From an uncultured Chthonomonas sp. (lineage in GTDB: Bacteria > Armatimonadota > Chthonomonadetes > Chthonomonadales > CAJBBX01): a DNA stretch of 64,000 nt. The position numbers and the translations under genes were made by a program. Below are positions 7,858 through 15,536 of the stretch, piece by piece (within the stretch, counting starts at the first letter, position 1; the number at the start of each line of letters is the position of its first letter). The stretch covers positions 45,744 through 109,743 of the forward strand of contig CAISJD010000020.1 of the NCBI GenBank assembly GCA_903885605.1. The letters are read 5' to 3'. The notes below the pieces were generated by a model, which made no database searches, had not been told where the DNA came from, and worked only from the letters and a program-made list of their open reading frames with translations.

Positions 7858-8949
7858 TCACGGCGCGGTCTCGAACTGCACGCCTTCCTTCCCTACCCGG
7901 AACACGCGGGCGCGGATGGCCGAGTTCGGACCCTCCTCGTAGTAGACGATGAGGACGCGGCCGCCGCCCAGCTCCACGAGGCTCGGGTAGGCGCCGATGA
8001 CGCTGTCGACGGGTACCGTGGGCCCCCACGTCTCGCCCTCGTCGCGGCTCACGTGGAGGGCCGTGCCGGGCAGGCGGTGGGCCAGCAGCGTGACGCTCGA
8101 CCACCGCGTCCGGAGCAGGTAGGGCGCGTGGCCGGGGAAGCCGATGGGGGTGGAGCGCGACCAGGTGCGGCCGCCGTCGCGCGAGACCGACCGCCACATG
8201 ATCTGCTCGCCCCGGTTCGAGCGCATGACGCAGAGAAGCGAGCCGTCCGGCCGCTGGATCACGTCGGGTTCGTCGTTGTCGTCGTTCTGCGGGTCCACGA
8301 CGATGGGCTCGCCCCACGTCTTGCCGCCGTCCTTCGAGAGCAGGACGTAGGACCAGACGCGCAGTGGGTCCGCCATCTCCTTGTAGATGGGCATGAGCAG
8401 CGCGCCGCCTCGGAGCCGACGCACGGGGGCGCTGACGCCGTAGTGCGCCGATGCCGTGGTGGGGAGCAGCTCCGGCTCCGACCAGGTGCGGCCCTGGTCG
8501 CGGCTGCGCGTGGTCCAGATTTCCTTGTAGCGCGTGCCCTCGCCGGGGCGGGCCGACGGTCCGCCGGGGTAGTAGGTGAACCAGTTCACCAGCAGGTCGC
8601 CGTTGGCCAGCAGGGCGATGTGCGGGTCGCGGTCGTCCCACGGCGTGTCCGCCACCACCTCGGCGGGCCCCCAGCTCCTGCCGTTGTCCCGCGAGCGCAC
8701 GGCGCAGATGCGCGCGCCTCGGGGCAGTGCGGCGGTGGGATGCGCGATGTGGCCGTAGCCGGCGTAGAAGACGCAGAGCAGGTCGCGGTTCTTCAGCCGC
8801 GCCACGTCCGGGAAGGCCTGGTATCCCCCGGCGCCGGCATCGCGGCAGACCACCTGATGGCCGGGCGGCGGCGCGGGCGCGGGCGTCTGGGCCGAAGCGG
8901 CCCCGAGGGTGCAGCAGAGAGCGCAGAGCGCGAGGCAGAGGGTCATCAT
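7858..8949 (-). CDS. Secreted BNR-repeat sialidase-like protein
   Basis: A 363-residue protein with a signal peptide (to about residue 20, ...GAASAQ). Two ATGs are adjacent at 8949 and 8946; the second has the better distance to GAGGG. Five Asp-box motifs of the form SxDxGxxW are visible: SRDNGRSW, SRDQGRTW, SKDGGKTW, SRDGGRTW and SRDEGETW. They mark a six-bladed propeller of the exo-sialidase superfamily (BNR_2). Many environmental members act on other glycans, so true sialidase activity is not assured. A second member with similar layout is at 36559-37725. Confidence 0.8.
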   Translation of the reverse strand: MMTLCLALCALCCTLGAASAQTPAPAPPPGHQVVCRDAGAGGYQAFPDVARLKNRDLLCVFYAGYGHIAHPTAALPRGARICAVRSRDNGRSWGPAEVVADTPWDDRDPHIALLANGDLLVNWFTYYPGGPSARPGEGTRYKEIWTTRSRDQGRTWSEPELLPTTASAHYGVSAPVRRLRGGALLMPIYKEMADPLRVWSYVLLSKDGGKTWGEPIVVDPQNDDNDEPDVIQRPDGSLLCVMRSNRGEQIMWRSVSRDGGRTWSRSTPIGFPGHAPYLLRTRWSSVTLLAHRLPGTALHVSRDEGETWGPTVPVDSVIGAYPSLVELGGGRVLIVYYEEGPNSAIRARVFRVGKEGVQFETAP

Positions 8950-8988
8950 GCCCTCAGGTTCGCGCTCGGAGGCTGCACTTCCTGCGCG

Positions 8989-9981
8989 CTACCTGCGGGT
9001 CTGGACTTCCACCACGCTCCACCTGCCGTTACGGCGCTCGAGGGTGAAGCGGGCCGTGCCGCCCATCTCCAGCCTGTAGACGGGCCGGCCGGCGGGGCCG
9101 GAGCGCCCGCACTCGTCCAGCATGGTCGGTTCCGGGAAGGCGACGCGGAAGCGGGCCTGCGCCGGGTTGGGCTTGCGGGTGGCGCGTGCGCGGACTATCC
9201 AGGCGTCGATGGCCCGCAGCTCGGGCCGGCCCAGCGTCACGCGCAACAGGCGCGCGCGGCCGGACCGGAGCCGCCACTCCTGCCGCACCTCGAAGAGGCG
9301 GACAGGGGCGGCCGTGAAGAAGCCTTCCGGCGGCTGGAGGCCCGAGAGGACAGCTCGATCGCCCCGCAGCGTGCACCCGCCCCACTCGAGGGTGCGCGCC
9401 ATCTGCACGCGGCCGGTGCGGACGGCCGAGGCGCGGTCCACGCGGTAGGTGTCGAGCCGCAAGCCCGTCCGCATGCCCATGTCCTGCACGCTGTGGCAGA
9501 CCAGCGCCAGGGTGGCTCCGTCGGTGAAGCGCGGGACGCAGGACCAGGGCGTCTGCCAGAGGGCCTCGGCGGGCAGGGCCGGCCGCTTGCCCGTGGAGAG
9601 CCGCAGGAGGGCCAGGCGCGACGCGGCACCGTAGGTCACCGCGACGGCCGCCAGGTCGCCCCGGCGGGCCGCCGATACCCGCATCCAGGTGAAGCCGGTC
9701 ACGCCGTTGTCGGCGCCGCGCGCGGCCTGGTCGACAGCCTCGATGAGCGGCCTGGCTCGAAGCTCGGCCTGGGCGACGGTCTGGCCGGCCCGCAGCGCCG
9801 AAGCCACGCGGGTGATGGCCGCCTCCATGACCTCCACGGCGCGCGGCTCGGGTCGCTCGCCGGGCGACGTCAGTGCGAGTTCGTGTGCCACCTCGGTGAG
9901 GTGAGCGGGCGCAGGTTGGGCGCCGCAGGGCAGGGCGCAGGCCAAGGCGGCGAGGAGGGCCATCATCGCGAGGCGGCGCAT
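8989..9981 (-). CDS. Exported protein of unknown function
   Basis: A 330-residue protein starting at the ATG at 9981, two bases after the stop of proC, so the two are probably one transcript. Residues 1-21 (MRRLAMMALLAALACALPCG) are a signal peptide with a possible lipid-modified Cys (LACALPCGA). The rest alternates short beta stretches with many arginines, including VFPEPTMLDECG and a final WSVVEVQTRR strand, which looks like an NTF2-like end. I do not recognise a family. Antisense reading gives a long open frame here but it lacks a ribosome site and sensible composition. Confidence 0.6.
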   Translation of the reverse strand: MRRLAMMALLAALACALPCGAQPAPAHLTEVAHELALTSPGERPEPRAVEVMEAAITRVASALRAGQTVAQAELRARPLIEAVDQAARGADNGVTGFTWMRVSAARRGDLAAVAVTYGAASRLALLRLSTGKRPALPAEALWQTPWSCVPRFTDGATLALVCHSVQDMGMRTGLRLDTYRVDRASAVRTGRVQMARTLEWGGCTLRGDRAVLSGLQPPEGFFTAAPVRLFEVRQEWRLRSGRARLLRVTLGRPELRAIDAWIVRARATRKPNPAQARFRVAFPEPTMLDECGRSGPAGRPVYRLEMGGTARFTLERRNGRWSVVEVQTRR

Positions 9982-9983
9982 GG

Positions 9984-10808
9984 CTACTGCCCCAACTCGG
10001 CGCTCCGTTGCGCGGCCCGCTCCACGGCGTCGATGAGCGCGGCCCGGAGCCCGGCGTGCTCCAGCGCGGCCAGCGCGGTGATGGTGGTTCCGGCCGGCGT
10101 GGCGACCATGTCCTTCAGATCGGCGGGGTGGCGGCCGGTCTCGATCACCACCTTGGCGGCGCCCAGCACGGTCTGCGCGGCCAGTTGGTGCGCCATCTCG
10201 CGCGGGAGCCCAACCTTCACGCCGCCGTCGATGAGCGCCTCGATCACAAGATAGATGTAGGCCGGCCCGCTGCCCGAGAGGGCGGTGACGGCGTCCATGA
10301 GCCGCTCCTCGAGCTGGATGGCAGAACCCACGGAGCGGAAGATGGCGGCGACCCACTCCAGGTGCGTGTCGGAGGCGTGGGCGCCGCGGGCGAAGGCGCA
10401 GGCCCCGGCGTTCACCTGTGCGGCGGTGTTGGGCATGGCGCGCACCACGGCAACGGGCACGGGGATCTCCGCCTCGATGGCCCGGATGCGCACTCCGGCG
10501 GCGATGGAGATGAGAAGCTGGTCGACGCGGACGACGTCGCGGATGTCGGCCAGGGCGATGGGCACCGTGTTGGGCTTTACGGCCAGCACGACGATATCCG
10601 AGTCCTCGGCGACCTGCGCGTTGTCGGCGGTGGTCCGCACGCCCAACGCGGCCCGGATGCGATCCAGATGGGCGCCGTGCGCGTCGCTCACCAGCAGCGC
10701 CGAGGCGGGAGCGGCGCCCGACTTCACCAGCCCATTGCAGAGCGCGCTCCCCATGGCGCCCGCCCCGATCACCCCGATCCGCTTGCCCGACAGCACTCCA
10801 TCAGCCAC
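9984..10808 (-). CDS. proC: Pyrroline-5-carboxylate reductase
   Basis: A 274-residue enzyme of the usual size that reduces 1-pyrroline-5-carboxylate to L-proline with NAD(P)H, the last step of proline synthesis. It starts with GTG at 10808 after GGAGGT. The Rossmann motif GVIGAGAMGSAL is at residues 12-23, followed by VVLAVKPNTV, AMPNTAAQVNAG (substrate loop) and the signature region LSGSGPAYIYLVIEALIDGGVKVGL... with ATPAGTTITAL near the C-terminus. This is the only clear central-metabolism gene in the window. Confidence 0.95.
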   Translation of the reverse strand: MADGVLSGKRIGVIGAGAMGSALCNGLVKSGAAPASALLVSDAHGAHLDRIRAALGVRTTADNAQVAEDSDIVVLAVKPNTVPIALADIRDVVRVDQLLISIAAGVRIRAIEAEIPVPVAVVRAMPNTAAQVNAGACAFARGAHASDTHLEWVAAIFRSVGSAIQLEERLMDAVTALSGSGPAYIYLVIEALIDGGVKVGLPREMAHQLAAQTVLGAAKVVIETGRHPADLKDMVATPAGTTITALAALEHAGLRAALIDAVERAAQRSAELGQ

Positions 10809-10875
10809 TGGTCAGCACCTCCGTAACGAATGGGCCATACAGTACCCGGAGGGGTTACCAGCGATGGTGAGGGCA

Positions 10876-11241
10876 CTACAATGGCAGGAGCCTAACCGCA
10901 CCGCCCTCTACGAAATCCGCCTCCATACGCAGGCCGCGCAGTAGCGCGGTACCGAGTAGCGGACGGCCTTCCATCGCCAGGACAGCCACATCCACGGTAC
11001 GACCACACCAGTGCACCGGAGCAACGTAGACATCAACGGCCGCATGACTACCGTCAGCGAGGATCGCAACAGCCGCCTCGATGTACGGCAGTCCCAGATT
11101 GTCGATGAGCGCTTGGGGCAGGGCCAGCCCGCCCGCAAACCCTGTGTCGATCACGAACTCGATGGGCTCCACGGCGCTGAGCGGCCCTCCAAGGCCCACC
11201 GACACGAGAGCCTGCAGGTCGACGACGGCTCCCGCGATCAC
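10876..11241 (-). CDS. Retropepsin-like clan AA aspartic protease
   Basis: A 121-residue protein beginning with GTG at 11241 that overlaps the stop of the upstream gene (GTGA). The catalytic motif is in FVIDTGFAGGLALP near residue 28-41 (D-T-G), followed by the hydrophobic strand VAVLAMEGRPLLGTALLRGL, whose LLG is the second hallmark of retroviral-type single-lobe proteases. Such proteins act as homodimers. The small protein upstream is a regular partner in cyanobacteria and related genomes, as far as I recall, and the pair behaves like a toxin-antitoxin-type module in layout. Its substrate is not known. Confidence 0.8.
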   Translation of the reverse strand: MIAGAVVDLQALVSVGLGGPLSAVEPIEFVIDTGFAGGLALPQALIDNLGLPYIEAAVAILADGSHAAVDVYVAPVHWCGRTVDVAVLAMEGRPLLGTALLRGLRMEADFVEGGAVRLLPL

Positions 11242-11510
11242 GACGCCGTTCGGTGCAACGTTCCGCCGACGGCGAACATCGCGTCGTAGCCGATACGTGC
11301 TCCGTAGATGGCGGCATCGGGCCTACGGGCCAGCAGGAGGCGCGCCGAGGCGATGGCATCATCACCGATGGTATAGTCGCCGGAGTCAATATCGATTGAC
11401 ACAATCCTGCCGATATTGTCTTCGGTCTCGACAATCTTGCGGATCAATTGCTCGTACAGCCTCTGCCCCACGGCGGTGACGTGTCCGCGCGGGTACTTGC
11501 GTTGAGGCAT
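11238..11510 (-). CDS. Small partner protein of the retropepsin-like protease
   Basis: A 90-residue protein. The central DIDSGDYTIGDDAIASARLLLARRPD and the end IYGARIGYDAMFAVGG form a conserved pattern that I remember from short proteins encoded just before clan AA aspartic proteases. The motif DIDSGDYEIGDD-like could be the recognised or regulated part. Its function is unknown: it may be the substrate, the inhibitor or the antitoxin of the protease. It starts at 11510 and reads toward the protease with a 4-base overlap. Confidence 0.7.
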   Translation of the reverse strand: MPQRKYPRGHVTAVGQRLYEQLIRKIVETEDNIGRIVSIDIDSGDYTIGDDAIASARLLLARRPDAAIYGARIGYDAMFAVGGTLHRTAS

Positions 11511-11532
11511 GCGGTGCTCCTTTCCGTCCTGT

Positions 11533-11549
11533 GGCCGTCGGTGACGGCC
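11533..11549. promoter_or_regulatory. Palindrome upstream of the protease pair
   Basis: Perfect 7-bp arms GGCCGTC and GACGGCC separated by GGT lie 23 bases upstream of the 90-residue gene's start. A second inverted pair (GGCGCGG at 11574-11580, CCGCGCC at 11596-11602) lies nearer the divergent large gene at 11636. Either could be an operator, or simply part of a leader hairpin. Assignment rests on position and symmetry alone. Confidence 0.35.
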
Positions 11550-11635
11550 GGCGACTAACCACTACATTACCACGGCGCGGTACCCTACATGCGTGCCGCG
11601 CCCTGTCTGCGGGCCGCACGTAAGGAGCCCCGCCC

Positions 11636-14600
11636 ATGCTTGCCGGCCTCGCCTTGCTCTTGCTGGTCGCCCAGACGAACCTGGCGGCCAACCCGACCTT
11701 CCGGTCCGGCGTCTTCGACCCGGAGAAGTGGACGCTGAACCGCGCCGCCGGCAACCGCGTCCAGTGGGTGGCCGACCGCCGGAACCCGGAGGCCAGGGGC
11801 CTGCGGCTTGTGGGTTCAGGCGCCGATTGGGCAGGGGCCACCGGTCGCCAGATGGCGGTGAAGCCCGGCGCGGCCTTCACGGTGGCGACCTGGGTGCGGA
11901 CCTCGGGCATCGACCCGGCGGGCTGCAATGTCTTCGTGCGCTTCTTCGGCGCCGCCGGGTTCGTCGGGCAGCAGGGCCCGGCCTTGCCCGCCTCCGCGGC
12001 GAAGTGGACCCTCGTCTCCGGCATCGTGCGTGCGCCAGAGGGCGCGCAGACAGCCGACGCCTCGATCCAGCTCAAGTCGAAGGGGACGGCGTTGATCGGC
12101 GCGGTGGGGCTCTTCGACGGCGATGTGACCGCGCGCCTGGCGTCTCTGCTTCCCCGTCCCGCCCTGGGCGAGCCGATGCCGATTACCGAGCCGCAGGGCA
12201 TGGCCCCTGACGCCAACCGCAACGGCCTGCCGGACAGGCTGGAGCGCATCCTGTCCGTGCCCGCCGGCGCCAGGTCGGTCCGCCGGACACGCAAGAACAC
12301 CACCTGCCTGCAGACCCCCGTGGGCTACACCAGCGACAACGACCTGAAGGTCGACACGGTGCTGGTGGTGAACGAGGGCCGCGAGGCGATCTCCAGCTGG
12401 CAGGCCATGGGCTACAGGGCGCCCTTCATGGCCGGCTTCCGGGCCGGTCCCGACTACATCGCCGCCCATCCCGGCTCGGCTCAGACCGACGCCTCGGGAC
12501 GGCCGCTGGACTGCGGGCCGGGCAGCTACTACATGGTGCCCACGGCGGACCGGCGAGCCGTGATGGCGGGCCAGTTCAAGCGCGCGCACCAGAACGGCGC
12601 CGAGGGGGCCGCGCCGGAGGAGCCCGAGTTCTTCGGCACGGGGGCCTACGCTCCCAGCTTCAAGGCCGAGTTCCAGGCGGCCTACGGTCGTCCGTGGGTG
12701 GACCCCGCCTCCTCGCCGCAGGCCCGCGCCGACTGCCAGCGCCTCATGGGCAAGCTGGAGATCGACCTCCTCCGCGCCTGCTACGACGGCGCCCGGGCGG
12801 GCAATCCCAGGGCCGAGACCTGGATGCTCGTCCACAGCCCCGTGAACTACTTCGCCTGGGCGGTGGCCTTCCCGTTCACCGAGGCAATCCGCGCGCTGAA
12901 GCCGGACCACATGATCGCCCAGGTCTGGACCGGCACCGCCCAGAGCCCGGTCTGCCACAAGGGCATCCGCAAGGCGCGGACCTTCGAGAACGCCTACCTC
13001 GAGTACAGCTCGGCCCTGAACCTCGTCCGCGGCACGGGCATCAAGCCGTGGCTCCTCATGGACCCGCTGGAGGATGCCCCCGGCCGACCCATGAACGAGT
13101 ACTTCGACAACTACCGCCGCACGCTGGGCGCCTCGCTCCTCTTCCCGGAGACCGACCGGTTCGAGGTGATGCCCTGGCCCACGCGCATCTTCGGCCAGGT
13201 GCCCGACGCCTTCGCCACGGCCGTGACCACGGTGGTCAACGCCCTGTCCGACATGCAGAACCAGAAGACGGTGCGCCACGACCGGGGAACCGAGGGCATC
13301 GCCACCTTCCTCGGCGACAGCTTCATGTGGCAGCGGAACCCGCCCTCCGAGGCCGACTTCGACCACTTCTACGGCCTCTCCCTGCCGCTGGTGATGAAGG
13401 GCATCCCCGTGCAGGCGGCGGCCTTCGACCGCATCCGGGAGCCGGGCTACCTGGACCCCTACAAGGTGCTGCTCGTCTCGTTCGACCCGATGAAGCCCCA
13501 GCACAAGGAGGACGTGGACGCGCTGGCAGCCTGGGTGCGCGCCGGCGGGCGGCTGATCCTCTGCGGCGGCGACGACGCCTACAACGCTCTGGACATGTGG
13601 TGGAGCAAGGAGGGCCTGCCGTCTCCGCACACCTACCTGCTCAAGGCCCTGGGCCTCAACGGCGCGGGCATGAAGGTCACCGAACGCTCGGCGCCTACCG
13701 CCCCCTACCGCGTGGCCGTGGAGTCGCCCTACAAGGGGCGCAACCTTGAGAACCGGGGCATCGTGAAGGTGGACCTGACCGCCGCGGCGGCCGGCACCGG
13801 GGCGGTCTACCTGCGCTTCACGGACGCACAGCCTGCCGACGGCTGGGGAGCGCTCATCACCTCGCTGCGGCTGGTGGGCACCCGCGACGGCAAGCCCCTG
13901 GACCAACGCATCACGCCCGGCGGCCCTGAGGAGGGCGCCATCACCGCCGCCGACACCGGTAGCGGGCTGGCCGGAACGGGCCGGTTCGTCGACGCCTCCC
14001 GCGAGCTGGTCTACCGGCTGCAATTCGACCCCGGCACGCGGGCTTCCGTGGAGGTGGAGATCGGCAACCAGTACCGCATCGAGACCGCCCCGGCCCCGGC
14101 CATGCTCAGCAGCCGCGCCCAGCGCGCTCCCGGTTCTGCGTTGGCGGCGGAGTTGGACCCGGCCGCTCTGGACGGCGCCTCCCGCGCCCTCACCTACCCG
14201 AACCTGGGCGCTCGGCCCGTCATCTCGACGCCGACCGGAGACCTGATCGCCGAGGCCGAGGTGGGCAAGGGCGGCGTGGTGGTCTGCGGCCTGCCCGCTA
14301 CCTGGTTCACCCGCACCCCGGAGGCCGACGCCGCCATGCGCGCTCTGACGCGCTACGCCTGCGGCAAGGCCGGCCTGGCCTACCGCGAGCAGGAGCACGT
14401 CGGCATCGAGCGGGGCGACTACATCGTCATCAAGGCCTTCGACAAGCCCGCGCAACTATCCCAGCCCGCCGTCGACCTGATGAGCGCCGACCTGGCCATC
14501 CGCCCGGCCGGTCCCGTGGCGCCCGATGAGGTGGTGGTGCTGAAGAAGCTCCCGCGCCAGGTCGGCTCCGCACCCACCCTCGCCGTCGCCTCCGACTGCA

Positions 14601-14827
14601 TCGAGTGGTCCGCACGCACGGGCAACGAACTGCGGCTGGTGGCGAGCAACGCCTCGGGCATCAAGGGCGTGATCCGCGTGATGACCGGCGGCAAGCAGAT
14701 CGCCGCGCAGGCCTGGGACGCCTTCGGCGAGGCGAGGCCCATCAAGGTGGAGATGCAGGGCGCCACGGCCCTCCTGCGCTACGACTGTGAGCCCAAGGGC
14801 CTCGGCATCCGGGTTACGGCGAGGTAG
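11636..14827 (+). CDS. Large secreted glycoside hydrolase-like protein
   Basis: A 1063-residue protein with AAGGAG about 9 bases before its ATG and a short signal peptide (MLAGLALLLLVAQTNLA). Residues ~18-170 read as a jelly-roll carbohydrate-binding domain (FTVATWVRTSG..., ASIQLKSKGTALIGAVGLFDGD). Residues ~190-560 form a TIM-barrel-like region with many aromatic residues. Residues ~600-640 (KVLLVSFDPM, then LAAWVRAGGRLILCGGDD) match the amidotransferase-like trimerisation fold, and several beta-domains follow. A Ca-binding-like DANRNGLPDRLE lies near residue 195. The CAZy family is not recognised. Its 3' end overlaps the convergent MNT gene by 14 bases. Confidence 0.65.
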   Translation: MLAGLALLLLVAQTNLAANPTFRSGVFDPEKWTLNRAAGNRVQWVADRRNPEARGLRLVGSGADWAGATGRQMAVKPGAAFTVATWVRTSGIDPAGCNVFVRFFGAAGFVGQQGPALPASAAKWTLVSGIVRAPEGAQTADASIQLKSKGTALIGAVGLFDGDVTARLASLLPRPALGEPMPITEPQGMAPDANRNGLPDRLERILSVPAGARSVRRTRKNTTCLQTPVGYTSDNDLKVDTVLVVNEGREAISSWQAMGYRAPFMAGFRAGPDYIAAHPGSAQTDASGRPLDCGPGSYYMVPTADRRAVMAGQFKRAHQNGAEGAAPEEPEFFGTGAYAPSFKAEFQAAYGRPWVDPASSPQARADCQRLMGKLEIDLLRACYDGARAGNPRAETWMLVHSPVNYFAWAVAFPFTEAIRALKPDHMIAQVWTGTAQSPVCHKGIRKARTFENAYLEYSSALNLVRGTGIKPWLLMDPLEDAPGRPMNEYFDNYRRTLGASLLFPETDRFEVMPWPTRIFGQVPDAFATAVTTVVNALSDMQNQKTVRHDRGTEGIATFLGDSFMWQRNPPSEADFDHFYGLSLPLVMKGIPVQAAAFDRIREPGYLDPYKVLLVSFDPMKPQHKEDVDALAAWVRAGGRLILCGGDDAYNALDMWWSKEGLPSPHTYLLKALGLNGAGMKVTERSAPTAPYRVAVESPYKGRNLENRGIVKVDLTAAAAGTGAVYLRFTDAQPADGWGALITSLRLVGTRDGKPLDQRITPGGPEEGAITAADTGSGLAGTGRFVDASRELVYRLQFDPGTRASVEVEIGNQYRIETAPAPAMLSSRAQRAPGSALAAELDPAALDGASRALTYPNLGARPVISTPTGDLIAEAEVGKGGVVVCGLPATWFTRTPEADAAMRALTRYACGKAGLAYREQEHVGIERGDYIVIKAFDKPAQLSQPAVDLMSADLAIRPAGPVAPDEVVVLKKLPRQVGSAPTLAVASDCIEWSARTGNELRLVASNASGIKGVIRVMTGGKQIAAQAWDAFGEARPIKVEMQGATALLRYDCEPKGLGIRVTAR

Positions 14828-15134
14828 GGGAGGCGGGTTGGATGACCTCCCAGTCCGAGCCGATGTGCTGCAGCAGGCCCGGCGGGAGGTCACGCCACTC
14901 GACGACATCGACGGAAATGGGCAGGTCCGACTCGGCCAGATCGTCGCGCAGGTAGGCGAGCGTCGTCAGGTCGATGGGCTCCGGGGAGACGATGGCCAGG
15001 TCCAGGTCGGACCAGGGCCTGGCGTTGCTTGCCACCCGTGAGCCGAACGCCCGCACCTCGAGCCCGGCCACATGCGCTGCCAGGATGCCGCGGACCAGTG
15101 CGAGTTGGCCCTGCGGCAGGTCAATCACCGTCAT
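14814..15134 (-). CDS. mntA: Minimal nucleotidyltransferase (MNT) antitoxin
   Basis: A 106-residue minimal nucleotidyltransferase. The signature is FGSRVASNARPWSDLDLAIV (G-S-R...SDLDL) around residues 31-49, with the third acidic residue probably in ISVDVVEW. In characterised HEPN/MNT pairs the MNT protein AMPylates and silences the HEPN toxin. The gene overlaps its HEPN partner by 14 bases. It is probably an antitoxin here, although this class was long annotated only as a DNA polymerase beta-like protein. Confidence 0.88.
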   Translation of the reverse strand: MTVIDLPQGQLALVRGILAAHVAGLEVRAFGSRVASNARPWSDLDLAIVSPEPIDLTTLAYLRDDLAESDLPISVDVVEWRDLPPGLLQHIGSDWEVIQPASPTSP

Positions 15135-15534
15135 CCTCGCGGGTCAGGGCGGCCAGCAGGGCGACGGCGTCACGCTGGAATGCCGGGATCGACCGGCTCA
15201 CCTCGTCGGCCTTGGCTTCATCATAGGTATGCGAGCTCAGGTTCCGTAGTTCGCGGTAGCGCATCCAGGCCGACGGGTCCGCGACGAAGCCGCGAGCCGC
15301 CCCTTTGCGGATCAACTCGCGGTACGACATGGCGCCGACCCCGCCGGGGTCGGCCGCCTCAGCCATCATGCGGCGCCTCAGCATCTTCCAGCAGAGCTCG
15401 TAGGTGTACTCGAACCGCAGGATGGCGGCGTCGCGAAGCTCCTCATCCGCAGAAGCGGGCACTGACCGATCTATGGCCCGCGCCAGGCCGGCCAGCGCCT
15501 TGCGAAGCGATGTGTAGTCGAGCACGTCGAGCAC
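15121..15534 (-). CDS. hepT: HEPN toxin / nucleotidyltransferase substrate-binding-like protein
   Basis: A 137-residue all-helical protein of the HI0074/HEPN type. I place the start at the GTG at 15534, two bases after the GH2 stop and just behind GAGGGG. The expected core is present: LRFEYTYELCWKMLRR for the interaction helix and YRELRNLSSHTYDEAKA for the conserved R-x4-6-H region, here R-N-L-S-S-H, the RNase motif of HEPN toxins. With the MNT gene it forms a type VII toxin-antitoxin module. It is placed in the same direction behind the GH2 enzyme. Confidence 0.88.
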   Translation of the reverse strand: MLDVLDYTSLRKALAGLARAIDRSVPASADEELRDAAILRFEYTYELCWKMLRRRMMAEAADPGGVGAMSYRELIRKGAARGFVADPSAWMRYRELRNLSSHTYDEAKADEVSRSIPAFQRDAVALLAALTREDDGD

Positions 15535-15536
15535 GG

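Noticed and set aside
7744..10254. 836-codon plus-strand frame over the sialidase-like gene and ProC region
   Set aside because: It lies opposite three convincing genes, including ProC, and has shadow composition.
11816..14455. Long antisense frame opposite the 1063-residue secreted protein
   Set aside because: Low-complexity translation rich in Gly, His, Val and Arg, no motifs; the plus strand has a signal peptide and domain order.
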